Assembly (NCBI GenBank): GCA_951804985.1
Contig: OX638130.1
Location: 84,500,583 to 84,564,582, forward strand
DNA: 64,000 nt
Direction of reading: 5' to 3'
From: Dryomyza anilis
Taxonomy: Eukaryota; Arthropoda; Insecta; Diptera; Dryomyzidae
In this document: positions 22,200 to 33,444 of the stretch, in pieces
Position numbering within the stretch: position 1 is the first letter of the stretch
How the letters are laid out: each line of letters opens with the position of its first letter
The notes under the pieces: model-generated
Told to the model about the DNA's origin: nothing
Databases searched by the model: none
Seen by the model: the letters and a program-made list of their open reading frames with translations, nothing else
Translations under genes and position numbers: made by a program

Positions 22200-22710
22200 A
22201 CAAATTAAAATAGAAATTATTCGTACTATTGAACAACATAGTGAAGAACGAAATATTCAATACAATGAATTTGAATCGTCATATCATGAATTTTTTCATT
22301 TAATTTATGAATATAATATTTTTTTTACCAATTTGTTGTAATTATAAATAAATATATTATAAAATATTTTAGTAATTTATGCATGTCGTGCAAGCATTAT
22401 ATTAGAAATAATATACAAGAACTACTTGAGAAGTACGACAAATAATGAACGAAAAATAAATATTTTGATTGAAATTTGGTATGATGAACTGCATTCTTCA
22501 ATAAGATGAACATATACGTTGAATTTTATGTTATGTTATGTTCTTCACATACAGTTTATCATATTGAAAAACACTTTTTCGACAGTTTAATCGTTACCAT
22601 CATCATATTTATGATCGCATTCATAACATTGATGTCGTTAGACATTAATATTATGAATAGTTCTTCAATACAATGAATCATGGTTTGAAGAACAGAATTC
22701 ATCAAATTTT
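22200..22710 (-). mobile_element. CACAG-family MITE, decayed inverted copy
   Basis: The series ATATTATGAATAGTTCTTCA, CATAACATTGATGTCGTTAG, TTTTTCGACAGTTT and AGAACTACTTGAGAAGTACG matches, in reverse, the element at 33445-34247. The outer TACACAG termini are not recognisable here. Confidence 0.7.
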
Positions 22711-23925
22711 TTTCAAATAATTTTGAAAATTATGAGAGTAATACATTATATAAACATAATTTGATCTTTGGAAACTTTTTAAACTTGTTAAAAACGTATT
22801 CTAACCTGTTATATTAAGAAATCTTAAATATTTTATTATTTTAAGCAAATACTTTGTAGAATGATTCATAATGAAATTAAATTAACCTAAAAATTATATT
22901 AAAAAGCAAATTGGCCTCTAAAGTCACATTTGAACTTGATTTAAAATGATATTAAACTGTTGAAAAATACATTCTAAAAAAAATATAAGACGTACCAAAA
23001 CACGTACCGTGTATTACGTGCGCCGCATTACATTACAAAGAAATGGAGCATGGAATGGCATAGCATTAACGAGATGTTACCCGAGTTAGTTAAGAAAAAA
23101 AAAACGGCTTATTGGAGGCAGTGCATAATGCGATAAATGAGGTAAGCAAAAGTGGTTAAGTCTTTAACCGTTTATAATTTGAGCTGTAAACAACAAATTT
23201 CTGTAAACAGTTGAAAGAATTTCAAGCCAGAGAAAGCAATGCAAATGTTGGCTTCTAATAGAGTCTAAATTAAGGCTCGGCTGACTGGCTGGTAGCTATA
23301 GCTAGAATCGTTTCGGTGACGGCAGCAGCTGCCGTAGTTTAAAATTAAGGTTTGGCTGCAGCAGTCATAATATATTTGCACAATTAAATAATTAGGCATC
23401 TGCGTGGAGCTAACAGCCCACTAAGCACCGATGTACCGATTATGTCGGCCAAAACCAACCAAAATGGGGGGCCCACATGCGCTTGTATGACTGGCAAGGC
23501 GAAGCCAAACCAAACGAAAATCAACAACAAATGCAAATTATAAAAATAAAATATCAGGGGTTTCGATTACGAACCACAATTGAAATATAAGAATTTTAGG
23601 GAAATCGTTGAAAATTTTTATAAAAAATTATTTTAGTTTCGAATAGAGAATATTCATTTGACTACAACACCATTGCTGTACCATATATCATTTTAATATA
23701 ATTTGTGAATGCTGATTTTCAATGCATTCTCTGATTTTTCTTATGATGCAGGGTTTTTACGAAAATAGCATTACAAAATTCAGTCACTTTTTAGATTACA
23801 AAGGAATTTAACAAATAAATTAAAAGTTTTTCATGCAATTGTCAGAGTATTTCAAGAAATTGTGACATACGAAACATATTGATAAATATTTGTATTTTTT
23901 TTATAATAAATTGTATTATATTAAT
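22711..23925. other. Unassigned DNA with a unique island
   Basis: Bases 23020-23560 are unique and less AT-rich, with GGTGACGGCAGCAGCTGCCG near 23318 (a GCAGCTGC E-box palindrome) and ATGGGGGGCCCACATGCGC near 23464. It resembles insect non-coding regulatory DNA, but nothing shows what it regulates. No open frame. Confidence 0.35.
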
Positions 23926-24190
23926 ATATCGTCGTTGTAGAACGAAAAGTCACCAAATACATTTTCAAAATGCCAAATATTAATTTACAAAAATCTTTAT
24001 ATATCTGTCAATTCTAAATCGTCAATTCTAATCGATCTCAATTTTTTTAACACATGATAAGTAAATGTAAATCTATCAATTGATATTTCATCTTTAAAAA
24101 TGCATCAATTACTTTTCATAATATTAATCAACAAAATCGAGATTTTTATAAGATTTTTATAAAATTGTATTTGGTGACTTTTCGTTCTAC
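23926..24190. mobile_element. ATATCGTCG-family MITE, copy 1
   Basis: The left arm ATATCGTCGTTGTAGAACGA continues as AAAGTCACCAAATACA. The right arm is its near-perfect complement, TGTATTTGGTGACTTTTCGT then TCTAC, where it is cut short. The interior includes ATCTATCAATTGATATTTCA. The sister copy at 53929-54190 keeps both complete ends. At 265 bp it has no coding frame. Confidence 0.85.
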
Positions 24191-24515
24191 ATTATTTTTT
24201 CGGTTTTTGACTAATTTACAATAAAAGTATTCAATTCGTTTAACATATTACGAAATTAATATTTGTTAAAAAGATTTTTATAAAATAGTTAAAATTTTGG
24301 TTTATTGCACGTAATTTTATATTTTGTAATATTCTATTCTCTACGAGGTACTAATTCCTACAAACTCAAGTAAATAATCAATTCTAAAAACTAAAAATGT
24401 TTATTTTATTTGTTTTTTTTTAATTCCTCAATTCTTACGATGTTTTTATGTGAATTTAAAGAATATTATTCCAGAATTAATATCGTAAGTTTACGAACAT
24501 GTATTCATACTTATA
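24191..24515. other. AT-rich unassigned DNA
   Basis: No gene or recognisable repeat. Confidence 0.3.
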
Positions 24516-24817
24516 GTAGCCGTGGTAGCTCAGTGGTTAGTGCGTTGGACTGCGAGCCGAAAGGTCCCCGGTTCAAGCCTGGACTGGGGCTAACAACATC
24601 TTTTCATAGAAACATTTTTCTATACCGCGCTACCTCTCGGCAGTAAATGGCAAACCTACGAGAGTAAAACATTGCCTATGAAAAGCTCTCACACGCCGTT
24701 CGGATTCGGCAATAAACTGTAGGTCTTACCACTTTGAGTACAAATATAACACGCATAGCTCAAAATGGTGAGAGAGCTCGGCCTAAGTTCTTATAGAACT
24801 GTAGTGCCAAACTATTA
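24516..24817 (+). mobile_element. tRNA-derived SINE, standard subfamily, full length
   Basis: The head GTAGCCGTGGTAGCTCAGTG has its Pol III A box at 24523-24536 and B box GGTTCAAGCC at 24570-24579, at tRNA-like spacing. The body carries CTACCTCTCGGCAGTAAATG, AAAGCTCTCACACGCCGTTC and GAGAGAGCTCGGCCTAAGTT, and ends GTGCCAAACTATTATA. A TTATA at each edge may be a short target duplication, but this is weak. It is a clean reference copy for the family. Confidence 0.92.
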
Positions 24818-24954
24818 TATGAATTAAATATTTTTTTTTTTAGTTTCTACTCCAATTTAAAAAACGCACGAAATTTTTAATTTTTGATGCTTGTAGAGAA
24901 TTTAAAAATTTCGTGGTATTTTAACCAGGGAAAAACACTTTGTAATATCGCTGT

Positions 24955-26370
24955 CGTTTCCATACATTTTTAATAACGGTTCCGATTCCGGTTCTTTGCG
25001 GTCCTCATAGGTTCCAATTCCGCAGATGTTCCGATACAGAGAATAAAAAGTACTAAAGTGAATTTTTTAATTATTTATATAAGGGACCGTAAAAAACCGG
25101 TACTGGCCCCGATTTGAAAAAAAATGTGTGCAACCGGAATCAGAACGCGTACCGCTATTTTTTCAATATTGGCACGAGAACCGGCACCGATATTCCAAGG
25201 GTTTTATTCCCACTTTGGGACCGCAAAGAACCGAAATTGTAACCGGAATCGGCACCGTCATTAAAAAATGTGTGGAAGCGGAATCGGAACCCATATAATT
25301 TTTTTTGGTTGGAACCGGAATCAGAACGAGAATCTCTATTTTTAAAATATTGGAATGAGAACCGGCACCGATATTTCAAGGGTTTTATTCCCACTCTGGG
25401 ACCGCAAAGAACCAAAATTGTAATCGGAACCCATATAATTATACCCTACACTAAGAGTGAAAGGGTATATTCAGTTTGGTACGCCGTTTGTAACACCCAG
25501 AAGGAAGCATCTCCGGTATGGAAAAGTATATATATTCTTGATCAGCATGACCTCCTGAGTCGATGTCCGTCTGTCCGTCTGTCTGTCCGTCTGTCTGTCT
25601 GTTGAAATCCCCACTACTTTTAAAATTGAAGAGCTAGATAAATGAAACTTATAACTTAGATTACTAATATACCTACGCTGTATGTGCGCAAAAAAGATCG
25701 GTCCATTGTGTCCTATGATCCGACCACTTATGTTCAAATACCTCATATAAAATGTACATATAAAGATCAATTTTTATGTATACGTGCTTAGGTAAACTTT
25801 TTTGGTCAAATATATATTGATATCATGCTCAAATATATGATAATAATGTTTTCCGGCGAAAAGACTTCTGGTTCACAAAAAAAAAATCGAAATTCGGTAA
25901 ATATGGGTATCAAATGAATGGAAATTCTTCAGCGATTGAATGTTTGTAGATATTTTCAGGATTCGTATACCCTGGTGACCTATATATCACTTTGAATGGT
26001 AACCACACATATGTGTAGGGTATTTATAGTCGGCTTAGACCGACTATAATTTTGATAATCCTAACTATCATAATTACACCTACTTTAAAATTTCCCATGT
26101 GATCTAACCTTCCCAACTGGTTTTTTTGTTGAAACCGGAATCGGAACCGCTATTTTAAGAATTTTGGAATCGGAACCGATATTTTTTTAGTCCCTTTCAC
26201 GTTCTTCCTAGTTTTTTATGTGATTCCGTGCTTTTTTCGTGTTTTTCATCGTGTCTTTTTATATCCCGTGTTTTATCGTGCCTTTAAGTTTAGTCGTCGG
26301 GCTCGTGCGTGTTACCTATCGGCGTGCCCATGCGTGTCCGTGCCATCAAAAACAGGCACGCGCCCATCTC
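24955..26370. repeat. GGAACC/GGTTCC-rich repeat, possible hAT relic, interrupted by a Helentron
   Basis: The stretch is dominated by ACCGGAA, TCGGAACC and GGTTCCGATTCC words. A unit repeats in tandem with a 181-bp offset (AACCGGAATCAGAACG at 25132 and 25313, then GAACCGGCACCGATATT, GGGTTTTATTCCCACT and GGGACCGCAAAGAACC). A third unit is split by the Helentron at 25441-26120 and resumes as AAACCGGAATCGGAACCGC. The right end GGCACGCGCCCATCTCTAGT resembles hAT termini. Related sequence is at 43865-44160. Confidence 0.55.
25441..26120 (+). mobile_element. Helentron-type (mini-me/DINE-1-like) element, copy 2
   Basis: It begins ATACCCTACAC and has the matching subterminal GTGTAGGGTAT at 26014-26024. 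Between them lie a (TA)n run at 25529-25535, the core AGCATGACCTCCTGAGTCGA and a GTCCGTCT array (25564-25603). A hairpin TAGTCGG-CTTAG-ACCGACTA (26030 on) and a conserved tail ending CCTTCCCAACTGG follow. This is the layout of Helentron-associated interspersed elements. It splits a GGAACC unit, so both outer boundaries can be set from the flanks. Confidence 0.9.
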
Positions 26371-26384
26371 TAGTATGAATAATA

Positions 26385-26843
26385 TTGTTGACCTCTTTCT
26401 TAAAAAAAAGTATTCCTGAAAAAAAAAAATATGCAAAAAAAATTTACAATAATTCCTTCATACCATATTCGAATAATTTCGTCGCTTCTTGTTTCCCTTC
26501 TATACTTTTCTTTTTGCGTTTTATGCATTTTTTAAAAATGTTAATGAATTGTACAGATATTTATTTAACTGAGCGCCATTCCGGGATTGGTACCTCCACT
26601 AAGTACCATATCAACAACAAATACCAGTTGTTAGAAGAAGATTCTGTAGACGTTGAAAACGTGTTGCGAATGTTAACAAATATAAAAAAAGTGGGCTACA
26701 AACAATGCAGAAAAACAATCACAAAAATAATAAAACAAATAAAAATAATGCAAAAACCTTTTAAAAATAAACAACACAAATATTACAAAAAAAAACGAGA
26801 AAAACAATTTTTTGTTTACAAAAATTTGACACAGAAATTTTGA
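26385..26843 (+). CDS. Longest open frame in the window, 152 codons, doubtful
   Basis: The frame opens in poly-A-rich DNA. Its middle (residues about 60-110, including LTERHSGIGTSTKYHINNKY and EEDSVDVENVLRMLTNIKK) has more balanced composition than any other frame here, while the N- and C-terminal parts are K/N/F-rich and look like translated AT-rich filler. I recognise no domain, signal peptide or membrane segment, and there is no clear promoter or splice context. The middle could be a relic exon or transposon fragment. It most likely is not a working gene. Confidence 0.12.
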   Translation: MLTSFLKKSIPEKKKYAKKIYNNSFIPYSNNFVASCFPSILFFLRFMHFLKMLMNCTDIYLTERHSGIGTSTKYHINNKYQLLEEDSVDVENVLRMLTNIKKVGYKQCRKTITKIIKQIKIMQKPFKNKQHKYYKKKREKQFFVYKNLTQKF

Positions 26844-28187
26844 TGTCACAGACACCTCAGTGCAAAAATATTTGTATTTGGTGTGGCATCGTTTTTTCAG
26901 CAATGTATCTGGGTTTTTGTTGTTGTTTGTTTTTGTACCCATTTCATAGATATAAACTCATAAAAATATTAGCAAAACGTCAAATGTACTGACATAAACA
27001 ATTGACAGCTTTATGATATTGTTACACTTAAAAATATATTGATTATAAGTTCTATAGAATTCTGTTTAATTACAATTCTGTCAGACCCAAATACCCATAA
27101 AATATTTAATCTCATATTGAAAGATCGTTAAATTGAGATAACATCTTTAATATATTAAAAATCTTGAGTTGATGCAGTTTTTATATTTTTGCTTTTGGTT
27201 CTTTCTTCAATGCACATAATTCTTATTGTGTTTAGGAAGGAAAACTAAAGCGACTTGAAATGTAGAATATGCAGAGAAAGATCGCTGATGAAGGGGCTTG
27301 GCTGCCTCTGAAACAGCTATATGATCTGCCACTCAATGCATTTTGCCAATTGTTTGTTGTTTTATTTGTTGATACAAAACACCCAATTTGTACCGACTGG
27401 ACCTTGAGCACGTTAAGACAATATCTTAAAATTTTGAAGAACATTCATAATTTATATGAATCAATTTAACGTTATTTAGATTTTGTTCATTGATGTGATG
27501 AATTTTTACCAAAGAACTGTCGTTTATCATATTTTTCCTGTGTACTACACAGAAAAAAATATCAAAAATCAGCAATCGTGATTGCTAATATGAATATTTA
27601 TTCGTCAATTCAGCAAATTATTTAGTTATTTAGCGCAGTTTTAGCAAATAAACTGAAACTGCGCCGACTAATTAAATAGCTGCACAAATATAAATTTAAA
27701 AAAAAAATTAGCAAGCGTTGATTTAACGACGAATAGCAAATGTTTTCATTAAAATACTGAATTTCATTGCTGAACTGATTAATGCATGCAATTAATATTG
27801 GTTGCTGTATTTACGTCGATTATTTTTTCGGTGTAATGTTAATAAAATACATAAATGGAATGCATTTTCAAGCTTTTGTCGTCCGTAGGCTATATTGGTC
27901 GACTGCTTTAGGAGTCAAATATTTAGATTCCTTGGTTCATTTCATGAACAAAAATTGTTCTATAATCTGGAATACCTAATGTGTTTTAAAAATTTACTTT
28001 AAAGAGTTGAGACAACCGAATATTTCACAGGGCTGTTGAACGAGACGATAAAACGAAAACTATTGATTTTTAAAACGTTTAGTTAAAAAAAAAACCGAAA
28101 ACGAAACAATAAAGTTTTTGTTCGAACAAAATGGACTTATTTTGTTCTAAATAAAGATTAAAATAAAGGATTAAAAAGGTATCTGTA
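26844..28187. other. Unassigned DNA with a TACACAG terminus at 27546
   Basis: A CACAG-family left end (TACACAGAAAAAAATATC) starts at 27546, directly after CCTGTGTA. Short palindromes (GCAATCGTGATTGC, AGCGCAGTTTTAGC against GAAACTGCGC) follow. No partner right end is found, so it may be a truncated element. The frame at 27269-27469 has no domain. Confidence 0.35.
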
Positions 28188-28819
28188 TCTTCTATATATA
28201 TATTAAACTCATTTTCCGTTTGTTTGTTTATTTGTGCGCTATGCAAACGTACACCTGTGCACGGTTTTTCTTAAAATTTGGAATATATATCGTACAGACC
28301 CAGGAAAAGGTCACTATATAGTTTTCGTTGACCACGCCCACTTTTACGCCCATTTTTATTATTGGTGTATAATTCAGATTCATAGCAAAACTACTGAACA
28401 TATTTTTCTGAAAATTTGCATTACGCATTATGATATAAAGTACATTCAGTATTCTAAACTATAAATAAACCAGATTGGGCAAAGGGGAGTGGCACCTTCC
28501 ATAGAACCCAAAAATTCAGTTCGCTATATCTCAGTCCTAATGATATCGATTTCAACTAAACTTTAAAATTGGATGTTACTCATCTTACTTAATCTCACCA
28601 CACCAAAACTCACCACACCAAAACTCACCACACCTAAACTCACCACACTTAAACTCACCACACCTAAACTCACCACACCTAAACGTACTTTACTAAAACT
28701 CACCACACTAAATTCATCGCACTGAAACGCACCAAACTAAAATTCACAACACTAAAACGTCTACTGGAAAAACACTACGGGGAAGAATTGTACGGGGAAT
28801 TGCACACGGGTCCAGCTAG
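28188..28819 (+). mobile_element. Non-autonomous Helitron
   Basis: It starts TCTTCTATATATATATTAAA immediately after an A and ends GGGTCCAGCTAG immediately before a T. The 5' TC with TATATA run, the 3' CTAG and insertion between A and T are the rules for Helitrons, which replicate by rolling circle and leave no target duplication. The 632-bp body has conserved blocks (TTTTACGCCCATTTTTATTA, GCACCTTCCATAGAACCC) and an internal minisatellite at 28592-28760. No Rep/helicase frame is present. The 3' hairpin is weak. Confidence 0.82.
28592..28760 (+). repeat. Minisatellite, ~15-bp CTCACCACACCAAAA unit
   Basis: About 11 units of CTCACCACACCAAAA occur. The first six are nearly identical (CCAAAA/CTAAA variants); later ones drift to CGTACTTTACTAAAA, TTCATCGCACTGAAA and CGCACCAAACTAAAA. 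The array lies inside the Helitron near its 3' end. Confidence 0.9.
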
Positions 28820-28886
28820 TTTTCTCATAAAATAAGTAAAAATGTTCCCTTTAAGAGAATTTTAACTAAAAATTAATTTAAAATAA

Positions 28887-29563
28887 CACTGTTCTACAAA
28901 CTGAGGGTTGTTGGATTCTACCGAACTGAAACTTATAATTTCTGATAGATTTCGGTCTCCTGATTCTTGATGCGTACTCAGAATTTGCCCACCACGTCGA
29001 GATTTTGCAAAAAATTCAAGCCAAAGTTGAACAAAAAAAACGTTTTAGATGCTTTATATCGCAATTTATCGCACGATTTCGACATGCTGCAGATTCCCTC
29101 CATTTTAATGAAATATTTCATATACAAGCATTTAAAAATATTCAAAAAAAATTTCATTAAGATAAAGTTTAAATTTTTTTTTCAAAAATTTGACAGCAAA
29201 AACATTGCCAAGTTAAATTAAAAAAATAATTAAACGAGCTTAGAGAATTGTGATAAATTACACCATTATCTTTTTGATTTTTTTGCAAAAACTAATATCT
29301 GGACACAGATTTTTTTTACCAATTATTCGTAGGGCAAGCTTCATATTTTTTTTTGTGATAAAGTTTACATCTGTATCATGCCGAAATCGAGCGATAAATT
29401 GCGATATAAAGTACCAAAAATGGCCTTTTTTGCAAATTTGACACGATTTTTTGCAAAATCTCGATGTTTTGGCCAAATTCTGAGTACGCAGCAAGAATCA
29501 AGAGGCCGAAATCTAGCAGAAATGATAAGTTTCAGTACGGTAGAAAATCCTTGTAGAACAGTG
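28887..29563. mobile_element. Long inverted-repeat element with CACTGTTCTACA ends
   Basis: The ends are CACTGTTCTACAA and TTGTAGAACAGTG. Homology continues about 200 bases inward on each side: TTCGGTCTCCTGATTCTTG against CAAGAATCAAGAGGCCGAA, ATGCGTACTCAGAATTTG against CCAAATTCTGAGTACGCAG, and ATCGCAATTTATCGC against GCGATAAATTGCGAT. TAA lies just outside both ends, which would fit a PIF/Harbinger-type 3-bp target. The middle is AT-rich filler. Frames in the arms (28967-29221, 29258-29494, 29378-29566) are mirror products of the palindrome. Confidence 0.82.
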
Positions 29564-31318
29564 TAATCATTATTTTTTTGTTCCGCACCAAAACAATAAT
29601 TGTAATAAATGCAAATTTTTATTGAATATAATTCCGCAATAAAATACTACTCAAAATGCACATTTATTAATACAATTTTCGCCAAGTGTCGAAATTACTT
29701 GTCCGCGAATGCGATTGTGTGGTCTGAGGACCTGTTAGGCGGCTATTGCGGCACTTGTTGCGAAATTTAATTTATTTATTTTTTGTTTTGGTTGTTGTTT
29801 TGGAGAAGTGTGCACAATTGTCAGACCATGTTAAGGAATGCATAAATTTAAGTAAAAAATATATGTAAGATTAACTGGTTTGTCATGTTTCCAAGCGATA
29901 CAGTTATAAAAAGGGAGAAAATTTTAACAAACTTTTTGATTTATATGTGAAGAGATAGAAAACATTTTTTAATAAATCAAAAGTTAAATATGCGATCAAA
30001 CAATGTATTATATGCTTCTAAACAATGCAACAATATATTAATCAAAACTGACTTCTAAACGCAGGTTCGTTTCTTAAGTCTTTTGTTTTTCTACTTGTTA
30101 ATTTATTTGTTTAGACTCCACGGTGATTTTTCTTCTTTAAATACTAAAAAATAATTAGATATTATCTAGTTTTCTTGCATAAATTAAAGCTAGCCGATAA
30201 TGTCAATTTTTGTACTAACTGAGTTTGTACATTTAATGACAATGTCACGTTTTTTTTGGTTTTTGAGAACTCAATTGGCTAAAAAATATTATAAAATATA
30301 ATAAAAAAAAAATACCAGCATAGTAGCATTTTTAACACCTCCAGCTAAACATAAACTTCTGAAAAACATAAAATTCAACATTAGTTCAAGGTGAAGTGTG
30401 CTTCTGGCATTTAATAATCACCTTTTTTATTTAACGAAATTCATAATTGAATTAGTCATAAACTGAAATTGTGCTTATGTTGACTTTTCAGATAACATAT
30501 TTTTTATTTCTACATCATTATATACGGGCATGTTTGGTAAATCACAATGTTTTCAAATTTGAATTGAAATTGTTAAACAATTTTTGTTTAAATTATGTAT
30601 TTGAAAATGGAATTATATAATCTCAAAATCCAAATGATCACATATTCTATGTCTTTTGAAATACAAACGGATTTTGCACATTATTTAACTTTGCTAAGTT
30701 ATGTTAAATTTGCGATATTGGGTAAAATAGGTAAACATTTTCTGGGGTAAAGTGGGAAACGTAATTAAGGCAATATTTGTTTTATTGAATAATTGGTCAA
30801 TCGTAGCTACAAACCAATGAAATGCAACATTTTGACTTCACCTTATATAAGATCTAAATTGCTGAAGAAATCCAAGAAACGAATTTTAACAGGAACAAAA
30901 AGAATTGGTAAATATTCTTCAACAGAACTTCATCAGAAAAAGAATAATTTTGTAGAATTTACTTTAATAAAATGACTAAGAAATTAAATTTCAAAAAATT
31001 TAATGAAGTGAATCTGCAAATATTTGAAATATGTGTCCATTATCACTCAGAATATTCTGACTATAAGTAAATGAGATGTTTACGAATTTAAACTTTTTTC
31101 TTCTTATTTTTCCCTGCATTTTTTTATTATTTTATTATATTTTCTTTTCTTATACTTAACATATTTTACAAAACAAAACATGAAAAATAAAAATTGAAAA
31201 TAAATTAAAATGCATATAAATTGTATTCTGTTAATGCAAAAAGTAACATGTCTTGTCTACCAACTCCCATTGTTTCTGACGACATGAGTTCAAACCCCAA
31301 ACACGCCGTGTACGTATA
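29564..31318. other. Unassigned AT-rich DNA
   Basis: No gene or mobile element recognised. Bases 29680-29775 are locally GC-richer (GTTAGGCGGCTATTGCGGCA). The rest is low complexity. Confidence 0.3.
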
Positions 31319-33310
31319 TGGTTCATTCCACACCAAATCGACCAAAAAAAGTCAAATTTGAGATTTTACCTTTTCGATTTTAATGAAATTGTGGCAACTG
31401 ATAAAGGGTATCGAGACATGCACTAAACATTTTTTTATACCCTACACTAAGAGTGAAAGGGTATATTCAGTTTGGTACGCCGTTTGTAACACCCAGAAGG
31501 AAGCATCTCCGGTATGGAAAAGTATATATATTCTTGATCAGCATGACCTCCTGAGTCGATTTAGCGATGTCCGTCTGTCTGTCTGTCTGTTGAAATCCCT
31601 ACTACTTTTAAAATTGAAGAGCTAGATAAATGAAACTTATAACTTAGACTACTAATATACCTACGCTGACTACTAATATACCTACGCGAGATCGGTTCAT
31701 TGTGACCTATGATCCGACCACTTATGTTCAAATACCTCATATAATATGTACATCTACAAATCAATTTTACTGTATACGTGCTTAGGTAAACTTTTTTGGT
31801 CAAATATATATTGACATCATGCTCAAATACATGATAATAATGTTTTCCGGCGAAAAGACTTGTGGTTCACAAAAAAAAAACGAAATTGGTACACCTACCC
31901 ATTTGTAAATATGGGTATCAAATGAATGGAAATTCTTCAACGATTGAATGTTTGTAGTTATTTTCAGGATTCGTATACCCTGGTGACCTATATATCACTT
32001 TGAATGGTAACCACACATATGTGTAGGGTATTTATAGTCGGCTTAGATCGACTATAATTTTGATAATCCTAACTATCATAATTACACCTACTTTAAAATT
32101 TCCCATGTGATCTAACCTTCCCAACTGGTTTTTTGTTAGGATGAAAGTTGAGGTTACCACAACCTCTTGTTTTTGTTTCCGACCACTACTTCCATAGATA
32201 CAGTGGCTCAAAGTTGGAAAAAGGGCCAAAAATCACTGTTGTATGGTTGTTCATATTTAATTATCTTTTGAACTAGAAATGCTAGAAACTCAGTTAATAA
32301 CTCGTTTAGCTAATTGATCAAGCTTCTAGAAAAATTACGTTGTAACTTCTAAACGTGAACATCTGGCCCGTGGTCATTATCCTTGCACTTCAAAATTGAT
32401 GTCCTTAAAAAGGACCCTTTTTAAAATTCTGAAAAAAATCCTAAGTTTTCATCAATTTATTGTAAATGTTCATGCAAAATTTCAGGATGGTATTTTGATG
32501 GCATCATATTTTAAAAAATATTTTTTTTAATTTTTTCAATATTTTTTGTATTGAAAAAAAAATATATTTTTTATTTGCTTTCAAACATTTTTCAATGTAT
32601 TTGTAACTCTAATTTCGAAAATGGCGTCAGTTTCATCAAATTGTCGCTAGTTTTTGAAATATATACCATTTTTCGAAAATCATAAAAACTATATCCCAAA
32701 ATCAGTATCTCAAAAACTAGATACAATATGATAAAACTGACACCATTTTAGAAATCAAAGTTACATATATATTCAGGAATTATTACAACTTTTACTGTAG
32801 AAAAAAAAAATTTTTTTCTATACAAAAAATAAATAAAAATTTAGAAAATTATTTTTTAAAATATGATGCCATCAAAATACCATCTTGACATTTTGCATGA
32901 ACATTTATAATAAATTGACGAAAACTTAGGATTTTTTTCAGAATTTTAAAAAGGGTCCTTTTTAAGGACATCAATTTTGAAGTGCAAGGATAATGACCAC
33001 GGGCCAGATGTTCACGTTTAGAAGTTACAACGTAATTTTTCTGAAAGCTTGTTCTATTAGCTTTAAAACGAACCATCAATGAAATTTCTAGCATTTTTAG
33101 TTCAAAAGATATTTAAATATGAATAACCATACAAATGTGATTTTTGGTCATTTTTTCTCACTTTGAGCCACTGTATCTCTGGAAGTAGTGGTCGGAAAAA
33201 ACAAAAAAAAATTGGTTAGTCTCAATATCCTTTATCAATTCATTGAAATCGAAGAAGGTGAGTTCCAACCGCTGGTCGATTTGGTGTGGAATGGCCCATA
33301 TTCATATTAT
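31319..33310. mobile_element. Large foldback (palindromic) element interrupted by a Helentron
   Basis: The outer ends pair ATTCCACACCAAATCGACC (31326) with GGTCGATTTGGTGTGGAAT (33272 on). Pairing continues through TTTCGATTTTAATGAAATTG/CATTGAAATCGAA and GATAAAGGGTATCGAGAC/GTCTCAATATCCTTTATC. After the Helentron (31437-32128) it resumes from 32168 against 33206: TTCCGACCACTACTTCC/GGAAGTAGTGGTCGGAA, CACTGTATC-type blocks, GAACATCTGGCCCGTGGTCA and its complement, and AAAAAGGACCCTTTTTAAAA. Each arm is about 450 bases without the Helentron, with a ~330-base AT-rich loop. No convincing protein frame. Confidence 0.87.
31437..32128 (+). mobile_element. Helentron-type element, copy 3, nested in the foldback element
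   Basis: It has the same layout as copy 2: ATACCCTACAC start, (TA)n, the CCTCCTGAGTCGATTTAGCG core, GTCTGTCT array, subterminal GTGTAGGGTAT, hairpin TAGTCGG-CTTAG-ATCGACTA and tail ending TTCCCAACTGG. The short direct repeat GACTACTAATATACCTACGC at 31648/31670 is a small internal duplication. It separates two parts of the left arm of the surrounding palindrome, so it inserted after that element formed. Confidence 0.9.
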
Positions 33311-33329
33311 AAAAAAAAATATGTAAAAT

Positions 33330-33444
33330 TTGGTCAAACATTTGACAAAAGTTGGTTATACTTCATAGCTGCCACGTCTCTTAGTATGAATATGGAAACG
33401 GTTTTCTGAAATCAATTCGTTAACGGATTTATTTGCATTTTAAA
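33330..33444 (+). repeat. Inverted-repeat arm paired with 34351-34420
   Basis: GTCTCTTAGTATGAATATGG and AAACGGTTTTCTGAA here are complemented by TTCATACTTAGAGAG and AAATCGGTTTCAGA at 34358-34385. Both arms lie just outside the CACAG MITE at 33445-34247, suggesting a further palindromic element that the MITE entered. Confidence 0.55.

Noticed and set aside
24523..24590. tRNA gene
   Set aside because: A and B boxes are good, but the ends do not form a tRNA acceptor stem and the sequence continues into the repeated SINE body and TTA tail. It is a SINE head, as at 4659, 55796 and 61234.
25270..25605. 111-codon gene
   Set aside because: It crosses from the GGAACC repeat into the Helentron and ends in the GTCY array; a by-product of two repeats.
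28592..28760. CRISPR-like array
   Set aside because: The 15-bp units are contiguous without unique spacers, so it is a minisatellite.
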